Positions 1 to 9,303 of a stretch of 36,994 nucleotides of DNA are shown here, one piece after another; the stretch's first letter is position 1, and each line of letters starts with the position of its first letter. Source of the DNA: JBBCJT01 sp037190665. Lineage in GTDB: Bacteria; Pseudomonadota; Alphaproteobacteria; Acetobacterales; Acetobacteraceae. A program made the position numbers and the translations under genes. The notes below the pieces were generated by a model, which worked only from the letters and a program-made list of their open reading frames with translations, searched no databases and was not told the origin of the DNA. Location of the stretch: contig JBBCJT010000084.1 in NCBI GenBank assembly GCA_037190665.1, positions 1 through 36,994 on the forward strand. Reading direction: 5' to 3'.

Positions 1-651
1 CGCCTCGACCAGCGTCTCGTAGCCGGCCTTGATCAGCTCCACGAGGCCGCCGCAGAGCACCACCTGCTCGCCGAACAGGTCGGTCTCGCACTCTTCCTTG
101 AAGGTGGTCTCGATGATGCCGGACCGGCCGCCGCCGATGGCGGAGGCATAGGACAGGCCGAGGTCGAGCGCGTTGCCCGACGGGTTCTGCGCCACGGCCA
201 CGAGGCAGGGCACGCCGCCGCCGCGCTGGTACTCGCTGCGCACCGTATGGCCGGGGCCCTTCGGCGCGATCATCAGCACGTCGAGCGTCGGCTTCGGCTC
301 GATCAGGTTGAAGTGCACGTTGAGCCCGTGCGCGAAGGCGATCGCCGCGCCGTCGCGGATGTTGGGCGCGATGTGCTCGCGGTACAGGTCGCCCTGCCCC
401 TCATCGGGGGTGAGCACCATCACCATGTCGGCCCAGCTCGACGCCGCGGACGGATCCATGACCTTCAGCCCGGCGGCCTCGGCCTTGGCGATGCCGGCGG
501 AGCCGGGGCGCAGCGCGACGACCACGTCCTTCACGCCGCTGTCCTTGAGGTTGTTGGCGTGGGCGTGGCCCTGGCTGCCATACCCGATCACGGCGACCTT
601 CTTCGCCTTGATCAGGTTCACGTCCGCATCGCGGTCGTAGTAGACGCGCAT
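1..651 (-). CDS. ilvC: Ketol-acid reductoisomerase, N-terminal part (cut by window edge)
   Basis: Encodes the NADPH-dependent enzyme that isomerises and reduces acetolactate or acetohydroxybutyrate, the second common step of valine, leucine and isoleucine synthesis in the cytosol. The first 217 codons lie in the window, starting MRVYYDRDADVNLIKAKKVA. The Rossmann dinucleotide motif IGYGSQGHAHANNLKDSG follows at about residues 22-39, and the MIAPKGPGHTVRSEYQRGGG segment typical of the family comes later. The C-terminal knotted domain lies outside the window. It is the last visible gene of an ilvB-ilvN-ilvC run, 27 bp after ilvN, which fits a single operon. Identity is certain from the sequence; only completeness is unknown. 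Confidence 0.97.
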   Translation of the reverse strand, partial: MRVYYDRDADVNLIKAKKVAVIGYGSQGHAHANNLKDSGVKDVVVALRPGSAGIAKAEAAGLKVMDPSAASSWADMVMVLTPDEGQGDLYREHIAPNIRDGAAIAFAHGLNVHFNLIEPKPTLDVLMIAPKGPGHTVRSEYQRGGGVPCLVAVAQNPSGNALDLGLSYASAIGGGRSGIIETTFKEECETDLFGEQVVLCGGLVELIKAGYETLVEA

Positions 652-678
652 GGTCTCTCGGTTCCCTCTTGTCGGTCG

Positions 679-1191
679 TCAGATCGTCTTCGGGCCGCGC
701 GCGATGGCGACGATGCCCGTGCGGCTGACCTCGGCGAGGCCCAGCGGCCGCATCAGTTCCATGAAGGCGTCCAGCTTGTCGGTCGCCCCCGTCATCTCGA
801 ACACGAAGCTCTCCGTGGTCGCATCCACCACGCGCGCGCGGAACGCATCCGCGATGCGCAGCGCCTCGACGCGCTTGTCGCCGGTGCCGACGACCTTGAT
901 CAAGGCCAGTTCCCGCGCGAGGTGCGGACCCTGCTGCGTCAGGTCCGCGACCTTGTGGACCGGCACCAGCCGGTCGAGCTGCGCCTTGATCTGCTCGATC
1001 ACCATCTCCGTCCCGGAGGTGACGATGGTGATGCGCGAACGGCGCCCCCGGTCATCGACCGGCGCGACGGTCAGGCTGTCGATGTTGTAGCCGCGGCCGG
1101 AGAACAGGCCGACGACGCGGGCGAGGATGCCGGGCTCGTTCTCCACCAGCACGGAAATGGTCGCGGAGCGTTGTTCGATCGAAGTGGACAT
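679..1191 (-). CDS. ilvN: Acetolactate synthase small (regulatory) subunit
   Basis: Regulatory subunit of acetohydroxyacid synthase. It raises the activity of the catalytic subunit and confers feedback inhibition by branched-chain amino acids. The 170-residue length is that of the IlvH/IlvN family. An N-terminal ACT domain is plain at about residues 9-80, beginning RSATISVLVENEPGILARVV and containing GRGYNIDSLTVAPV. The C-terminal half (LIKVVGTGDKRVEALRIADA onward) matches the ALS_ss_C region. It lies 52 bp downstream of the catalytic subunit gene and 27 bp upstream of ilvC, all on one strand, so co-transcription is likely. The symbol ilvH would be equally valid. Confidence 0.96.
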   Translation of the reverse strand: MSTSIEQRSATISVLVENEPGILARVVGLFSGRGYNIDSLTVAPVDDRGRRSRITIVTSGTEMVIEQIKAQLDRLVPVHKVADLTQQGPHLARELALIKVVGTGDKRVEALRIADAFRARVVDATTESFVFEMTGATDKLDAFMELMRPLGLAEVSRTGIVAIARGPKTI

Positions 1192-1243
1192 GTGCGTTCC
1201 CAGCGGCGCGCCACGGCGCGCCGCCGTGGCGAGGACTTTCGGA

Positions 1244-3028
<1,785 letters not shown>

Positions 3029-3082
3029 CTGTCCTCACTTCCATACCCGGACCATCGCCGGGACTTGCGCGGTAGCCCGTCG

Positions 3083-3152
3083 CGCTGCAGTGCGTCAAGT
3101 CGTCCTGTCAACAAATGCCAAGATTTGACCCCAATTATTGTTAGAAAACTGC
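3083..3152 (-). promoter_or_regulatory. Candidate promoter region of the ilvBNC operon
   Basis: An AT-rich patch at 3108-3150 stands out in GC-rich surroundings and encodes the last codons of miaA. On the minus strand it contains a perfect TTGACA box at 3111-3106, and a second box, TTGACG, at 3098-3093. No good -10 hexamer sits at the expected 17-bp spacing, so this is only a candidate. The gap between miaA and ilvB is 66 bp, so an ilv promoter would have to lie here or further inside miaA. No branched-chain-codon-rich leader peptide was seen. Confidence 0.25.
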
Positions 3153-4063
3153 GCAAGACCCGCGATCCGCGCATGGATCATATGCGTTGCGTCCGGATCG
3201 GCCAGATTGTGGTGCCGGAACCACGTCGCCTGTCGCTTCGTGTACTGACCAGTAACACGGCGGATGCGCTCGGCGGCGTCCTCCATGGACAGTTCCCCAT
3301 GGAGATAGGCGGCCAGTTCCGGGACGCCATGGGCGCGCATCGCCGGCAGCGCGGGATCGAGGCCGAGCGCGAGCAGCACGCGCACCTCCTCCAGCGCCCC
3401 GTCCGCCAGCATCGTATCCAGCCGCGCGGCGATCGCGGTGCGCAACTCCTCGCGCGGCGGGTCGAGCAGGATGGCGGCGAAGCGCCACGGCGCGGGGCCG
3501 GTGCCGCCGGCGCGGTGCCATGCCTTCAGCCCCTGCCCCGTGCCGCGCCAGACCTCCCACGCGCGCGCCAGACGCTGGCTGTCGGAAGGGCGCAGCGTGG
3601 CGGCCGTTTCCGGATCGGCCTCCGTCAGCCGCGCGTGCAGCCCCGCCGGGCCGAGTTCGGCCAGCAGCGCGCGCGCCTCCGTCCGGGCCGCCTCGCCGGC
3701 CTCGGGGATGGCTGCGATCCCCTCCGTCAGGGCGGCGAAATACATCCCCGTGCCGCCGCACAGGATCGGCAGCCGCCCCGCCGCGCGCGCGCGGTCCATC
3801 TCCGCCAGCGCCGCTTCGCGCCACCACGCCGCATGCCCGGGCTCGGCGGCCGGCCGCACGCCGTACAGCGCGTGCGGGACCATCGCCTCCTCCTCCGGCG
3901 TCGGCCGCGCGGTCAGCACCCGCAGTTCGCGATAGGTCTGCATGGAGTCGGCGTTGATCACCGTGCCGCCGGCCTCGCGCGCGATGGCGAGCGCGAGCGC
4001 GGACTTCCCCGAAGTCGTGGGGCCGGCGACGATCAGCGCCGACGGCTTCTCAGCCATCGCCAT
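3095..4063 (-). CDS. miaA: tRNA dimethylallyltransferase
   Basis: Transfers a dimethylallyl group to the N6 of A37 in tRNAs that read codons beginning with U. The 322-residue protein has the P-loop GPTTSGKS at residues 14-21, then the family motif TVINADSMQTYRELRVLTARP and the downstream GGTGMYFAALTEGI segment. The later VTGQYTKRQATWFRHH motif is the usual C-terminal tRNA-binding signature. Two in-frame ATGs lie close together (4063 and 4057), so the start could be two codons later. It is divergent from serB with only 20 bp between start codons. The final 16 or so residues come from an AT-rich stretch that may also serve as the ilvB promoter region. Confidence 0.95.
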   Translation of the reverse strand: MAMAEKPSALIVAGPTTSGKSALALAIAREAGGTVINADSMQTYRELRVLTARPTPEEEAMVPHALYGVRPAAEPGHAAWWREAALAEMDRARAAGRLPILCGGTGMYFAALTEGIAAIPEAGEAARTEARALLAELGPAGLHARLTEADPETAATLRPSDSQRLARAWEVWRGTGQGLKAWHRAGGTGPAPWRFAAILLDPPREELRTAIAARLDTMLADGALEEVRVLLALGLDPALPAMRAHGVPELAAYLHGELSMEDAAERIRRVTGQYTKRQATWFRHHNLADPDATHMIHARIAGLAQFSNNNWGQILAFVDRTT

Positions 4064-4083
4064 GCCGTGCCATCACGCCGCGC

Positions 4084-4956
4084 ATGACGCATGTCCTGAC
4101 CCTGGTGGCGCAGCCGGGTGCGCTGGCCGCCGACCTCGTCGCCCGCGCGCGCGACGCCTTCGCTGCCGGCCCGCCGATCTGGCTCGCCGAGGCCGAGGCG
4201 GCCGACCTGCCGCTCCCCGCCCCGCCCGACCGCGCGGCGATCCCTGCGCTGCTCGGCGACGCGCCGGTGGACTGGCACCTTGGCCCGGCCGAGGGCCGCC
4301 GCAAGAAGCTGCTGGTCGCGGACATGGACAGCACCATCGTCACCACCGAGACGCTGGACGAGATCGCCGCCTTCGCCGGGCTCAAAGATCGCATTGCCGA
4401 GATCACGCGGCGCAGCATGAACGGTGAACTCGATTTCGCGGAAGCCCTGCGCCTGCGCGTCGGCATGCTCAAGGGGCTTGGCCTGGATGCGCTGGCGCAG
4501 ACCTGGGCGGCGACGGAGATGATGCCCGGCGCGGCCGAACTGGTCGCGACCATGAACGCGAACGGCGGGGTGACGGCGCTGGTCTCCGGCGGGTTCACCT
4601 ATTTCACCGGCCGCGTCGCCGATCGCCTCGGCTTCACCGTGCACCGCTCCAACGAGTTGCTGCATGACGGTTCGGCGCTGACCGGCAAGGTGGGCGAGCC
4701 GATCCTCGACCGCGACGCCAAACTGGCGACGCTGCGCGAGCTTGCCGCCGCGCATGGCTGGACCGAAGCCGATGCGCTGGCCGTGGGCGACGGCGCCAAC
4801 GACCTCGCGATGATCCGTGTCGCCGGCCTGGGCGTCGCCTATCGCGCGAAACCCATCGTCGCGGCAGAGGCGCAGACCCGCGTCGATCACGCCACGCTCC
4901 GCGCGCTGCTGTTCTTCCAGGGCTATCCCGCGACGGCATTTGCCCGGCCGGCGTAG
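4084..4956 (+). CDS. serB: Phosphoserine phosphatase
   Basis: HAD-superfamily phosphatase catalysing the last step of serine synthesis. The 290-residue protein has the catalytic motif I DMDSTIVTTET, with nucleophile D80 and acid D82. Motif II is VSGGFTYF, the HAD lysine region is GKVGEPILDRDAK, and motif III/IV is VGDGANDLAMIRVAG near residue 240. The N-terminal 70 residues are a diverged regulatory-type region, as in other alphaproteobacterial SerB proteins. Serine is also the precursor used for charging tRNA-Sec, which is a loose metabolic link to the selenocysteine genes nearby. A GC-rich hairpin follows the stop codon. Confidence 0.95.
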   Translation: MTHVLTLVAQPGALAADLVARARDAFAAGPPIWLAEAEAADLPLPAPPDRAAIPALLGDAPVDWHLGPAEGRRKKLLVADMDSTIVTTETLDEIAAFAGLKDRIAEITRRSMNGELDFAEALRLRVGMLKGLGLDALAQTWAATEMMPGAAELVATMNANGGVTALVSGGFTYFTGRVADRLGFTVHRSNELLHDGSALTGKVGEPILDRDAKLATLRELAAAHGWTEADALAVGDGANDLAMIRVAGLGVAYRAKPIVAAEAQTRVDHATLRALLFFQGYPATAFARPA

Positions 4957-4960
4957 GCAC

Positions 4961-4982
4961 GCCCCGCGGTCGAGCGCGGGGC
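4961..4982 (+). terminator. GC-rich hairpin after serB
   Basis: Perfect 8-bp stem (GCCCCGCG/CGCGGGGC) around a 6-nt loop, starting 5 bp after the serB stop codon. There is no T tract, so it is either a weak or factor-assisted terminator or an RNA-stabilising hairpin. Confidence 0.4.
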
Positions 4983-5103
4983 CGCGGCGAAACTTGCCCT
5001 TCCGCCGCGATCCGCCGCACACTCGAACGGCCAGAACCGCCGTCGCAGATGCGTCAGGACCGGGGATGGCGCTGCCGCGTGCCGGCGCTCGTTGGAGCCG
5101 ATC

Positions 5104-6150
5104 ATGGACGCCTTCGCCGTGAAACTCACCAGCCTCGCGCATGGCGGGGGCTGTGGGTGCAAACTCGCACCTTCCGTCCTGCAGAACCTGCTGGCCGGGG
5201 TGCCGGCGGCCCAGCCCTTCGCGCAGCTTCTCGTCGGCACGGAAACGGCCGACGACGCGGCCGTGTGGCAGGTGGACGAGCAGACCTGCGTGATCGCCAC
5301 CACCGATTTCTTCATGCCGGTGGTGGACGACCCGCATGATTTCGGGCGCATCGCGGCGACCAACGCGATCTCGGACGTCTATGCGATGGGCGGGCGGCCG
5401 ATCATGGCGCTCGCCATCCTCGGCATGCCGATCGACAAGCTGCCGGTCGAAGTGGTGGGGCGGATCCTGGCTGGCGGCGCCACTGCCTGCGCCGCGGCCG
5501 GCATTCCCGTCGCGGGCGGGCATTCCATCGACGCGCCGGAGCCGATCTACGGCCTCGCGGTCATCGGCCTGTGCCATCCATCGCAACTGCGGCGGAACAG
5601 CATGGCGAAGCCGGGCGACGCGCTGATCCTGACCAAGGGCCTCGGCGTCGGCATCTACTCGGCGGCGCTGAAGAAGGGGCTGGTGGACGGGGACGCCTAT
5701 GCGGAGATGCTTGCCTCCACCACCCTGCTGAACCGCATCGGCGCCGAGCTTTCGCAACGCGAGTCCGTCCATGCACTGACGGACGTGACAGGCTTCGGCA
5801 TCCTCGGCCACGGGGCGGAGATGGCGCGCGGGTCGGGTGCGACGGTGTGCATCGACGCATCCGCCCTCCCCTTCCTGTCGCGCGCGGCGGAATGGGCGCA
5901 GGCAGGTCATGTGACCGGGGCCTCGAAGCGCAACTGGGCGAGCTACGGCGACGATATCCGGCTGCCGGCGGAGATGCCGGACTGGCAGCGCCATCTGCTG
6001 ACCGATCCGCAAACCTCGGGCGGGCTGCTGGTGAGCTGTGCGGCCGAGGCGGCGGATGCGCTGGTCGCGGAGATCAAGGCGGCGGGCTATCCACTCGCGG
6101 CACGGATCGGCCGCGTGGCAGAAGGCGCGCCGGTCGTCGAGGTCGTCTGA
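5104..6150 (+). CDS. selD: Selenide, water dikinase (selenophosphate synthetase)
   Basis: Makes selenophosphate from selenide and ATP, the selenium donor used by SelA. With the ATG at 5104 the protein is 348 residues. The glycine/cysteine-rich active-site loop HGGGCGCKLAP places C17, C19 and K20 at the same positions as in the E. coli enzyme, so this is a cysteine, not a selenocysteine, form. The metal/ATP region TADDAAVWQVDEQTCVIATT and the later SDVYAMGGRPIMALA and TDVTGFGILGHGAEMARGSG motifs are typical. The 5104 start is preferred over an upstream TTG at 5092 because GGAG (5094-5097) sits 6 bp before it. It converges on the lipoyl-carrier gene that ends the large minus-strand block. Confidence 0.96.
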   Translation: MDAFAVKLTSLAHGGGCGCKLAPSVLQNLLAGVPAAQPFAQLLVGTETADDAAVWQVDEQTCVIATTDFFMPVVDDPHDFGRIAATNAISDVYAMGGRPIMALAILGMPIDKLPVEVVGRILAGGATACAAAGIPVAGGHSIDAPEPIYGLAVIGLCHPSQLRRNSMAKPGDALILTKGLGVGIYSAALKKGLVDGDAYAEMLASTTLLNRIGAELSQRESVHALTDVTGFGILGHGAEMARGSGATVCIDASALPFLSRAAEWAQAGHVTGASKRNWASYGDDIRLPAEMPDWQRHLLTDPQTSGGLLVSCAAEAADALVAEIKAAGYPLAARIGRVAEGAPVVEVV

Positions 6151-6171
6151 TACGGAAGGGATGAGGGACCG

Positions 6172-6209
6172 GGAACAACGCCGCCGACATGAGGCGGCGG
6201 CCAGGTTCC
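6172..6209. terminator. Bidirectional hairpin between selD and the lbpA-like gene
   Basis: Between the convergent stop codons lies a 7-bp perfect stem (CGCCGCC/GGCGGCG, 6179-6199, 7-nt loop), nested in an outer GGAAC/GTTCC pairing (6172-6176 with 6205-6209). It would fold from either strand. There is no strong T tract. The position between converging genes supports a shared terminator. Confidence 0.55.
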
Positions 6210-6210
6210 T

Positions 6211-6666
6211 TCAGCGCAGCGGCTCGGCGCTGTCGCAGCCGGGGAAGTTCTCCCGCTCCATCCATGCCTCGTAGGCCTCGGCGATCTGGTTGCCGGAAAT
6301 CAGCTTCGCGATCGGCGTCTCATCGGACGGCATCGCCACCAGCATCCAGCCGGCGCCGTAACAGTCGCGGTTGGCCAGCGACGGGCGTTCGATCATCGCC
6401 TCGTTCACCGACAGGACGGAGCCATCGAAGACGATGCGCGCCGGGCCGACCCACTTGCCGCTCTCGACCGTGGCGCAGGCCCGGCCCGCCTGCACGGGCC
6501 GGCCGACGCGGCGGGGCGTGAAGGCCAGGACGTCGCCCGCGAGCGCGATGGCCACCGAGGTCATGCCGATGCGGAACGACCCGTCCGCGAGCCGCTCGTA
6601 CCAGATGTGGTTCTCCACATCGTAGAGCAGATGCGCTGGGAACTGGCAGCCGCGGACGGTGATCAT
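6211..6666 (-). CDS. lbpA: GcvH-like lipoyl-carrier protein, LbpA type
   Basis: A 151-residue protein with the glycine-cleavage H-protein fold. The N-terminal region contains VENHIWYERLADGSFRIGMT, and the lipoylation site is K71 in CATVESGKWVGPARIVFDG. True H proteins have a different lysine context (ESVKA). The ESGKWVGP form resembles LbpA, the lipoate-binding protein of the sulfur-oxidising Hdr-like pathway; this comparison is from memory of the family. It is the last gene of the block, 4 bp after the dsrE-like gene and downstream of a dedicated ligase and two radical SAM enzymes, so it is the obvious lipoylation substrate. No gcvT, gcvP or hdr gene is in the window, which argues against a glycine-cleavage role. 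The symbol is by similarity. Confidence 0.75.
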   Translation of the reverse strand: MITVRGCQFPAHLLYDVENHIWYERLADGSFRIGMTSVAIALAGDVLAFTPRRVGRPVQAGRACATVESGKWVGPARIVFDGSVLSVNEAMIERPSLANRDCYGAGWMLVAMPSDETPIAKLISGNQIAEAYEAWMERENFPGCDSAEPLR

Positions 6667-6670
6667 GGGA

Positions 6671-7054
6671 TCAGTAGGTCAGCACGCGGCATTCGCCATC
6701 CATGAGGTCGGAGATCATCTGCGTGGTGCTCATCATGCCGGTGCATTCGGGGATCAGCTCCTCCGCCGTCATGTCGAAAAGGTCCAGGTTGGCCGGGCAG
6801 GCCCAGAAGCGCGCGCCGTGGCGATGCGCTTCCTGGATGAAGCCGTAGACGCTGCGGCCGCTGCCCTGCTTCACCTCCAGCGCCTCGGCCACGCCGCGCC
6901 GCAGCAGCTTGCCGGCGGTCGCGGTGCAGACGACATCGACCTGATAGCCGAGCGCGGCGGCGACGGCGGCGTGGTAGAACGGCGCACCGAGTTCCTCGCC
7001 GTTCCGCGGGTCGGTGTTCACCAGCACGATCAGAAGCCGTTCCGCGGCGCTCAT
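6671..7054 (-). CDS. DsrE-family sulfurtransferase-like protein
   Basis: A 127-residue DsrE/F-like protein. The N-terminal strand RLLIVLVNTDPRNGEELGAPFYHAA and the C-terminal half FWACPANLDLFDMTAEELIPECTG are typical of the fold. Cys86 in WACPANLDLF is at the position of the persulfide-carrying cysteine of DsrE-type carriers, and C43, C104 and C122 are additional. In sulfur oxidisers a DsrE3-type protein passes sulfur between TusA and an Hdr-like complex with LbpA; here it lies between the lipoate ligase and the lipoyl carrier. Its start overlaps the ligase stop by 4 bp (ATGA), so the two are translationally coupled. The sulfur (or selenium) partner is unknown. Confidence 0.8.
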   Translation of the reverse strand: MSAAERLLIVLVNTDPRNGEELGAPFYHAAVAAALGYQVDVVCTATAGKLLRRGVAEALEVKQGSGRSVYGFIQEAHRHGARFWACPANLDLFDMTAEELIPECTGMMSTTQMISDLMDGECRVLTY

Positions 7055-8121
7055 GGCGCGCCTCCTAGCGCGTCCTGGGCCGCGCCGGCGATAGCGGCTG
7101 CGAAGGCCGCGTGGTCGATGCCGAGGAAGCGGGCCCCGGCGGCGTCCAGATGATCGCGCGCTGCCCCAGCGAGGTCCTGCGCACGCCGCCCGCGCAGATG
7201 CGCTTCGAGCGCGGTGACGATGCCGGGCGGTTCGACGAAGAAATCGCCGGTGATCAGCGCCTGATCCACGACAGGCGCCGCGCCGTCGCGCAGCTTCAGC
7301 AGGACCTCGATGGCGCCGCCCGGTGTCTGCGCGACATGCGTGACCGTCCGGCCTTCGGCGGGCAGCGCATCGTCATGGCCGCGCACGAACGCCTCGGTGC
7401 CGATCTCGGTCGCCTCGATCGCCTTGGCGGCGGCGAGCTCGCCCGGTGTCAGCACATCCTCGCGCGGGGTCAGCCCCAGCGTCGCGGCGAGCGCGATCGA
7501 CACGGCCGCCTGCACCTGCGGCATCGGCGGGGCGGTGCCGAGCAGGGTCTTCAAATCCGTCACGCGTTCCGCCATCGCCGCCAGCCCGCGCTTGCCGAGC
7601 TTGCGCACCGGCAGGCGCAGGGCGTTCATCATGAAGTCGAGGTCGAGTTCCACCAGCACCGTGCCCTGGAAGACCAGCACCTCGCCGTCGAAATACGCGC
7701 CGGTGCCGGAGACCTTGCGGCCCTGAACCTCGACGTCGTTGCGCGGCCTGAAGACAGCCGGCACGCCGAAGCTGCTCACAGCCTCCGCGACGCCGGTGCA
7801 GATCAGCGCCGTGACCTCGTCCAGCGTCTGCGGCACCGCACGGCGGGAGAGGATCAGCTCCCACCCCAGCAATCCCGGCCCCATGACGATGGCGCCGCCG
7901 CCGGTCATGCGGCGCGCCGTCTGCACGCCGTGTGCCGCGACCCAGTCGAGATCGACTTCCCGATGCAGCAACTGATGCCGGCCGATGATGGCGCTGGGCT
8001 GGAAGTGCTGGAAACGGAGCGTGTCGGGCGTGCTGCCGTCGCGCCGGCCGCGGCTCAGCGCCTCGGTCAGGCTGAGGTTGAAGCGCGCCTCGCGGATACC
8101 GGAATCGACGATGCGCAGCAT
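7051..8121 (-). CDS. Lipoate-protein ligase, fused LplA-LplB type (sLpl-like)
   Basis: A 356-residue protein with the lipoate/biotin ligase fold. The lipoyl-AMP-binding motif is RRMTGGGAIVM (R70-R71), and the catalytic-lysine motif is NDVEVQGRKVSGTGAY (K136). A C-terminal domain from about residue 250 (GRTVTHVAQTPGGAIEVLLK) resembles the accessory LplB/LipB-C domain, so both parts are on one chain. Such sLpl(AB) ligases are known to act with LipS1/LipS2 and LbpA. Its start shares one base with the upstream radical SAM stop (TGATG), and its stop overlaps the dsrE-like start. The likely role is loading octanoate or lipoate onto the adjacent GcvH-like carrier. A general LplA role cannot be excluded. 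Confidence 0.82.
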   Translation of the reverse strand: MLRIVDSGIREARFNLSLTEALSRGRRDGSTPDTLRFQHFQPSAIIGRHQLLHREVDLDWVAAHGVQTARRMTGGGAIVMGPGLLGWELILSRRAVPQTLDEVTALICTGVAEAVSSFGVPAVFRPRNDVEVQGRKVSGTGAYFDGEVLVFQGTVLVELDLDFMMNALRLPVRKLGKRGLAAMAERVTDLKTLLGTAPPMPQVQAAVSIALAATLGLTPREDVLTPGELAAAKAIEATEIGTEAFVRGHDDALPAEGRTVTHVAQTPGGAIEVLLKLRDGAAPVVDQALITGDFFVEPPGIVTALEAHLRGRRAQDLAGAARDHLDAAGARFLGIDHAAFAAAIAGAAQDALGGAP

Positions 8122-9302
8122 CAGCCCGGCACCTCCGCAAGCTGTCGCCGGATGCGCCGCAGGTCGCCGCCGTTCGGCTGGAAGGGATAGCTCGCGATAT
8201 CGGACGGCGGGCTGTCGCCATAGGGGCGGTCGCAGGCCGATACGTCGGGACGGTCGCGCCCGGGGCAGCCGGAGGTACGGAACGGAACGCCGGTCGCGGT
8301 CACGCCCGCCAGCGCCGCATCATCCATGCCGAAGGACACCAGCGCCCCGTCGCGCGAGAAGCCGAAAGCCTCGAACGGATGGTCGCGGTATTCGAGCAGG
8401 TAGCGCGCCAGTTGCAGCCGCCGCCAGCGGGCGCGCGGCGGCGCCGGCAGATGGTCCATCAGGCTGCCGCGTTCCGGGTAGAAGCAGAACAGATGCGAAT
8501 GCCCGCCGACGGCATGCAGGCGGCGGCAGATCTCCAGCACGTCACGGTCGGTCTCGCCGATGCCCACGATCAGATGCATGCCGATGCGCCCGGCGCCGAA
8601 GATCTCGCGCGCATCGTCGAAGATGCGCCAGTAGCCGCTCCAGCGATGCGGGCTCTCCACGCCCTTGCCGCGCGTGCGGTCGAAGATCGCGGGCGTGCAC
8701 GCATCGAGCGCGACGGTGAAGATGTCGGCGCCGAGATCGTACAGACGCTGCACGTCGCCGCGCGTCATCGTCGTCGGGTTGGACAGGATCGAGACCGGCA
8801 CCTGCGCGCGCGGGATGCGCGCCATCCAGCGTTCCAGCACCGTGACAGTGTCGGCGTCGGAGCGCGGATGGGTGATCATGGAGATGCACATCCGGTGGAA
8901 CGGCGTGGCGTCGCCCTGATCGGCGATGCGGGCGATGATCTCCTCCATCGGGGCGGCCGGCCAGTCCACGCGGATGAAGTTGCGATCCGCGTAGTTCGTC
9001 GCGGCCTCCCGGTGCCGCGCCAGGCCGCAGTAGGCGCAGTTCGCCCGGCAGCCTTCGGGATAGGTCAGCAGCAGGTTCAGGCAGCGCGTGCAGGCGCAGC
9101 GATGCATCCGGCCCGGGATCAGCCCGAGCGTGATCGCCGCCGCCGTGGAGAGCTGCACGTAATCCGGCGAGCGCATCGCCGGCGTGCGCTGGTAGCGCGG
9201 CCGGTAGAGACCATCGGGTGCCACGGCATCCCGGCGCACGGCGCCGCCGTTGCGCAGTTCGGCCGGAACCGGCTCCGGCGGGCGGGGGCTGATGCAGGCC
9301 AT
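8121..9302 (-). CDS. Radical SAM protein, LipS1-like lipoyl synthase component
   Basis: A 393-residue protein with a radical SAM CX3CX2C cluster at C85, C89 and C92 (GCRANCAYCGLAR). A second cysteine group just before it, C69/C71/C74 (HRCACTRC), could hold an auxiliary iron-sulfur cluster of the kind that donates sulfur. The segments CISMITHPRSDADTVTVLER and LIVGIGETDRDVLEICRRLH fit the BioB/LipA-like TIM barrel. Its neighbours are a second radical SAM gene ending 1 bp upstream and a lipoate ligase starting at its stop codon. These match the two-enzyme lipoyl synthase LipS1/LipS2 described with sLpl. The assignment is by architecture and context; a role modifying another substrate remains possible. 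Confidence 0.75.
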   Translation of the reverse strand: MACISPRPPEPVPAELRNGGAVRRDAVAPDGLYRPRYQRTPAMRSPDYVQLSTAAAITLGLIPGRMHRCACTRCLNLLLTYPEGCRANCAYCGLARHREAATNYADRNFIRVDWPAAPMEEIIARIADQGDATPFHRMCISMITHPRSDADTVTVLERWMARIPRAQVPVSILSNPTTMTRGDVQRLYDLGADIFTVALDACTPAIFDRTRGKGVESPHRWSGYWRIFDDAREIFGAGRIGMHLIVGIGETDRDVLEICRRLHAVGGHSHLFCFYPERGSLMDHLPAPPRARWRRLQLARYLLEYRDHPFEAFGFSRDGALVSFGMDDAALAGVTATGVPFRTSGCPGRDRPDVSACDRPYGDSPPSDIASYPFQPNGGDLRRIRRQLAEVPG

Positions 9303-9303
9303 C

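Noticed and set aside
6211..6666. Glycine cleavage system H protein
   Set aside because: The lysine context is ESGKWVGP, and neither gcvT nor gcvP is adjacent; the LbpA-type reading fits better.
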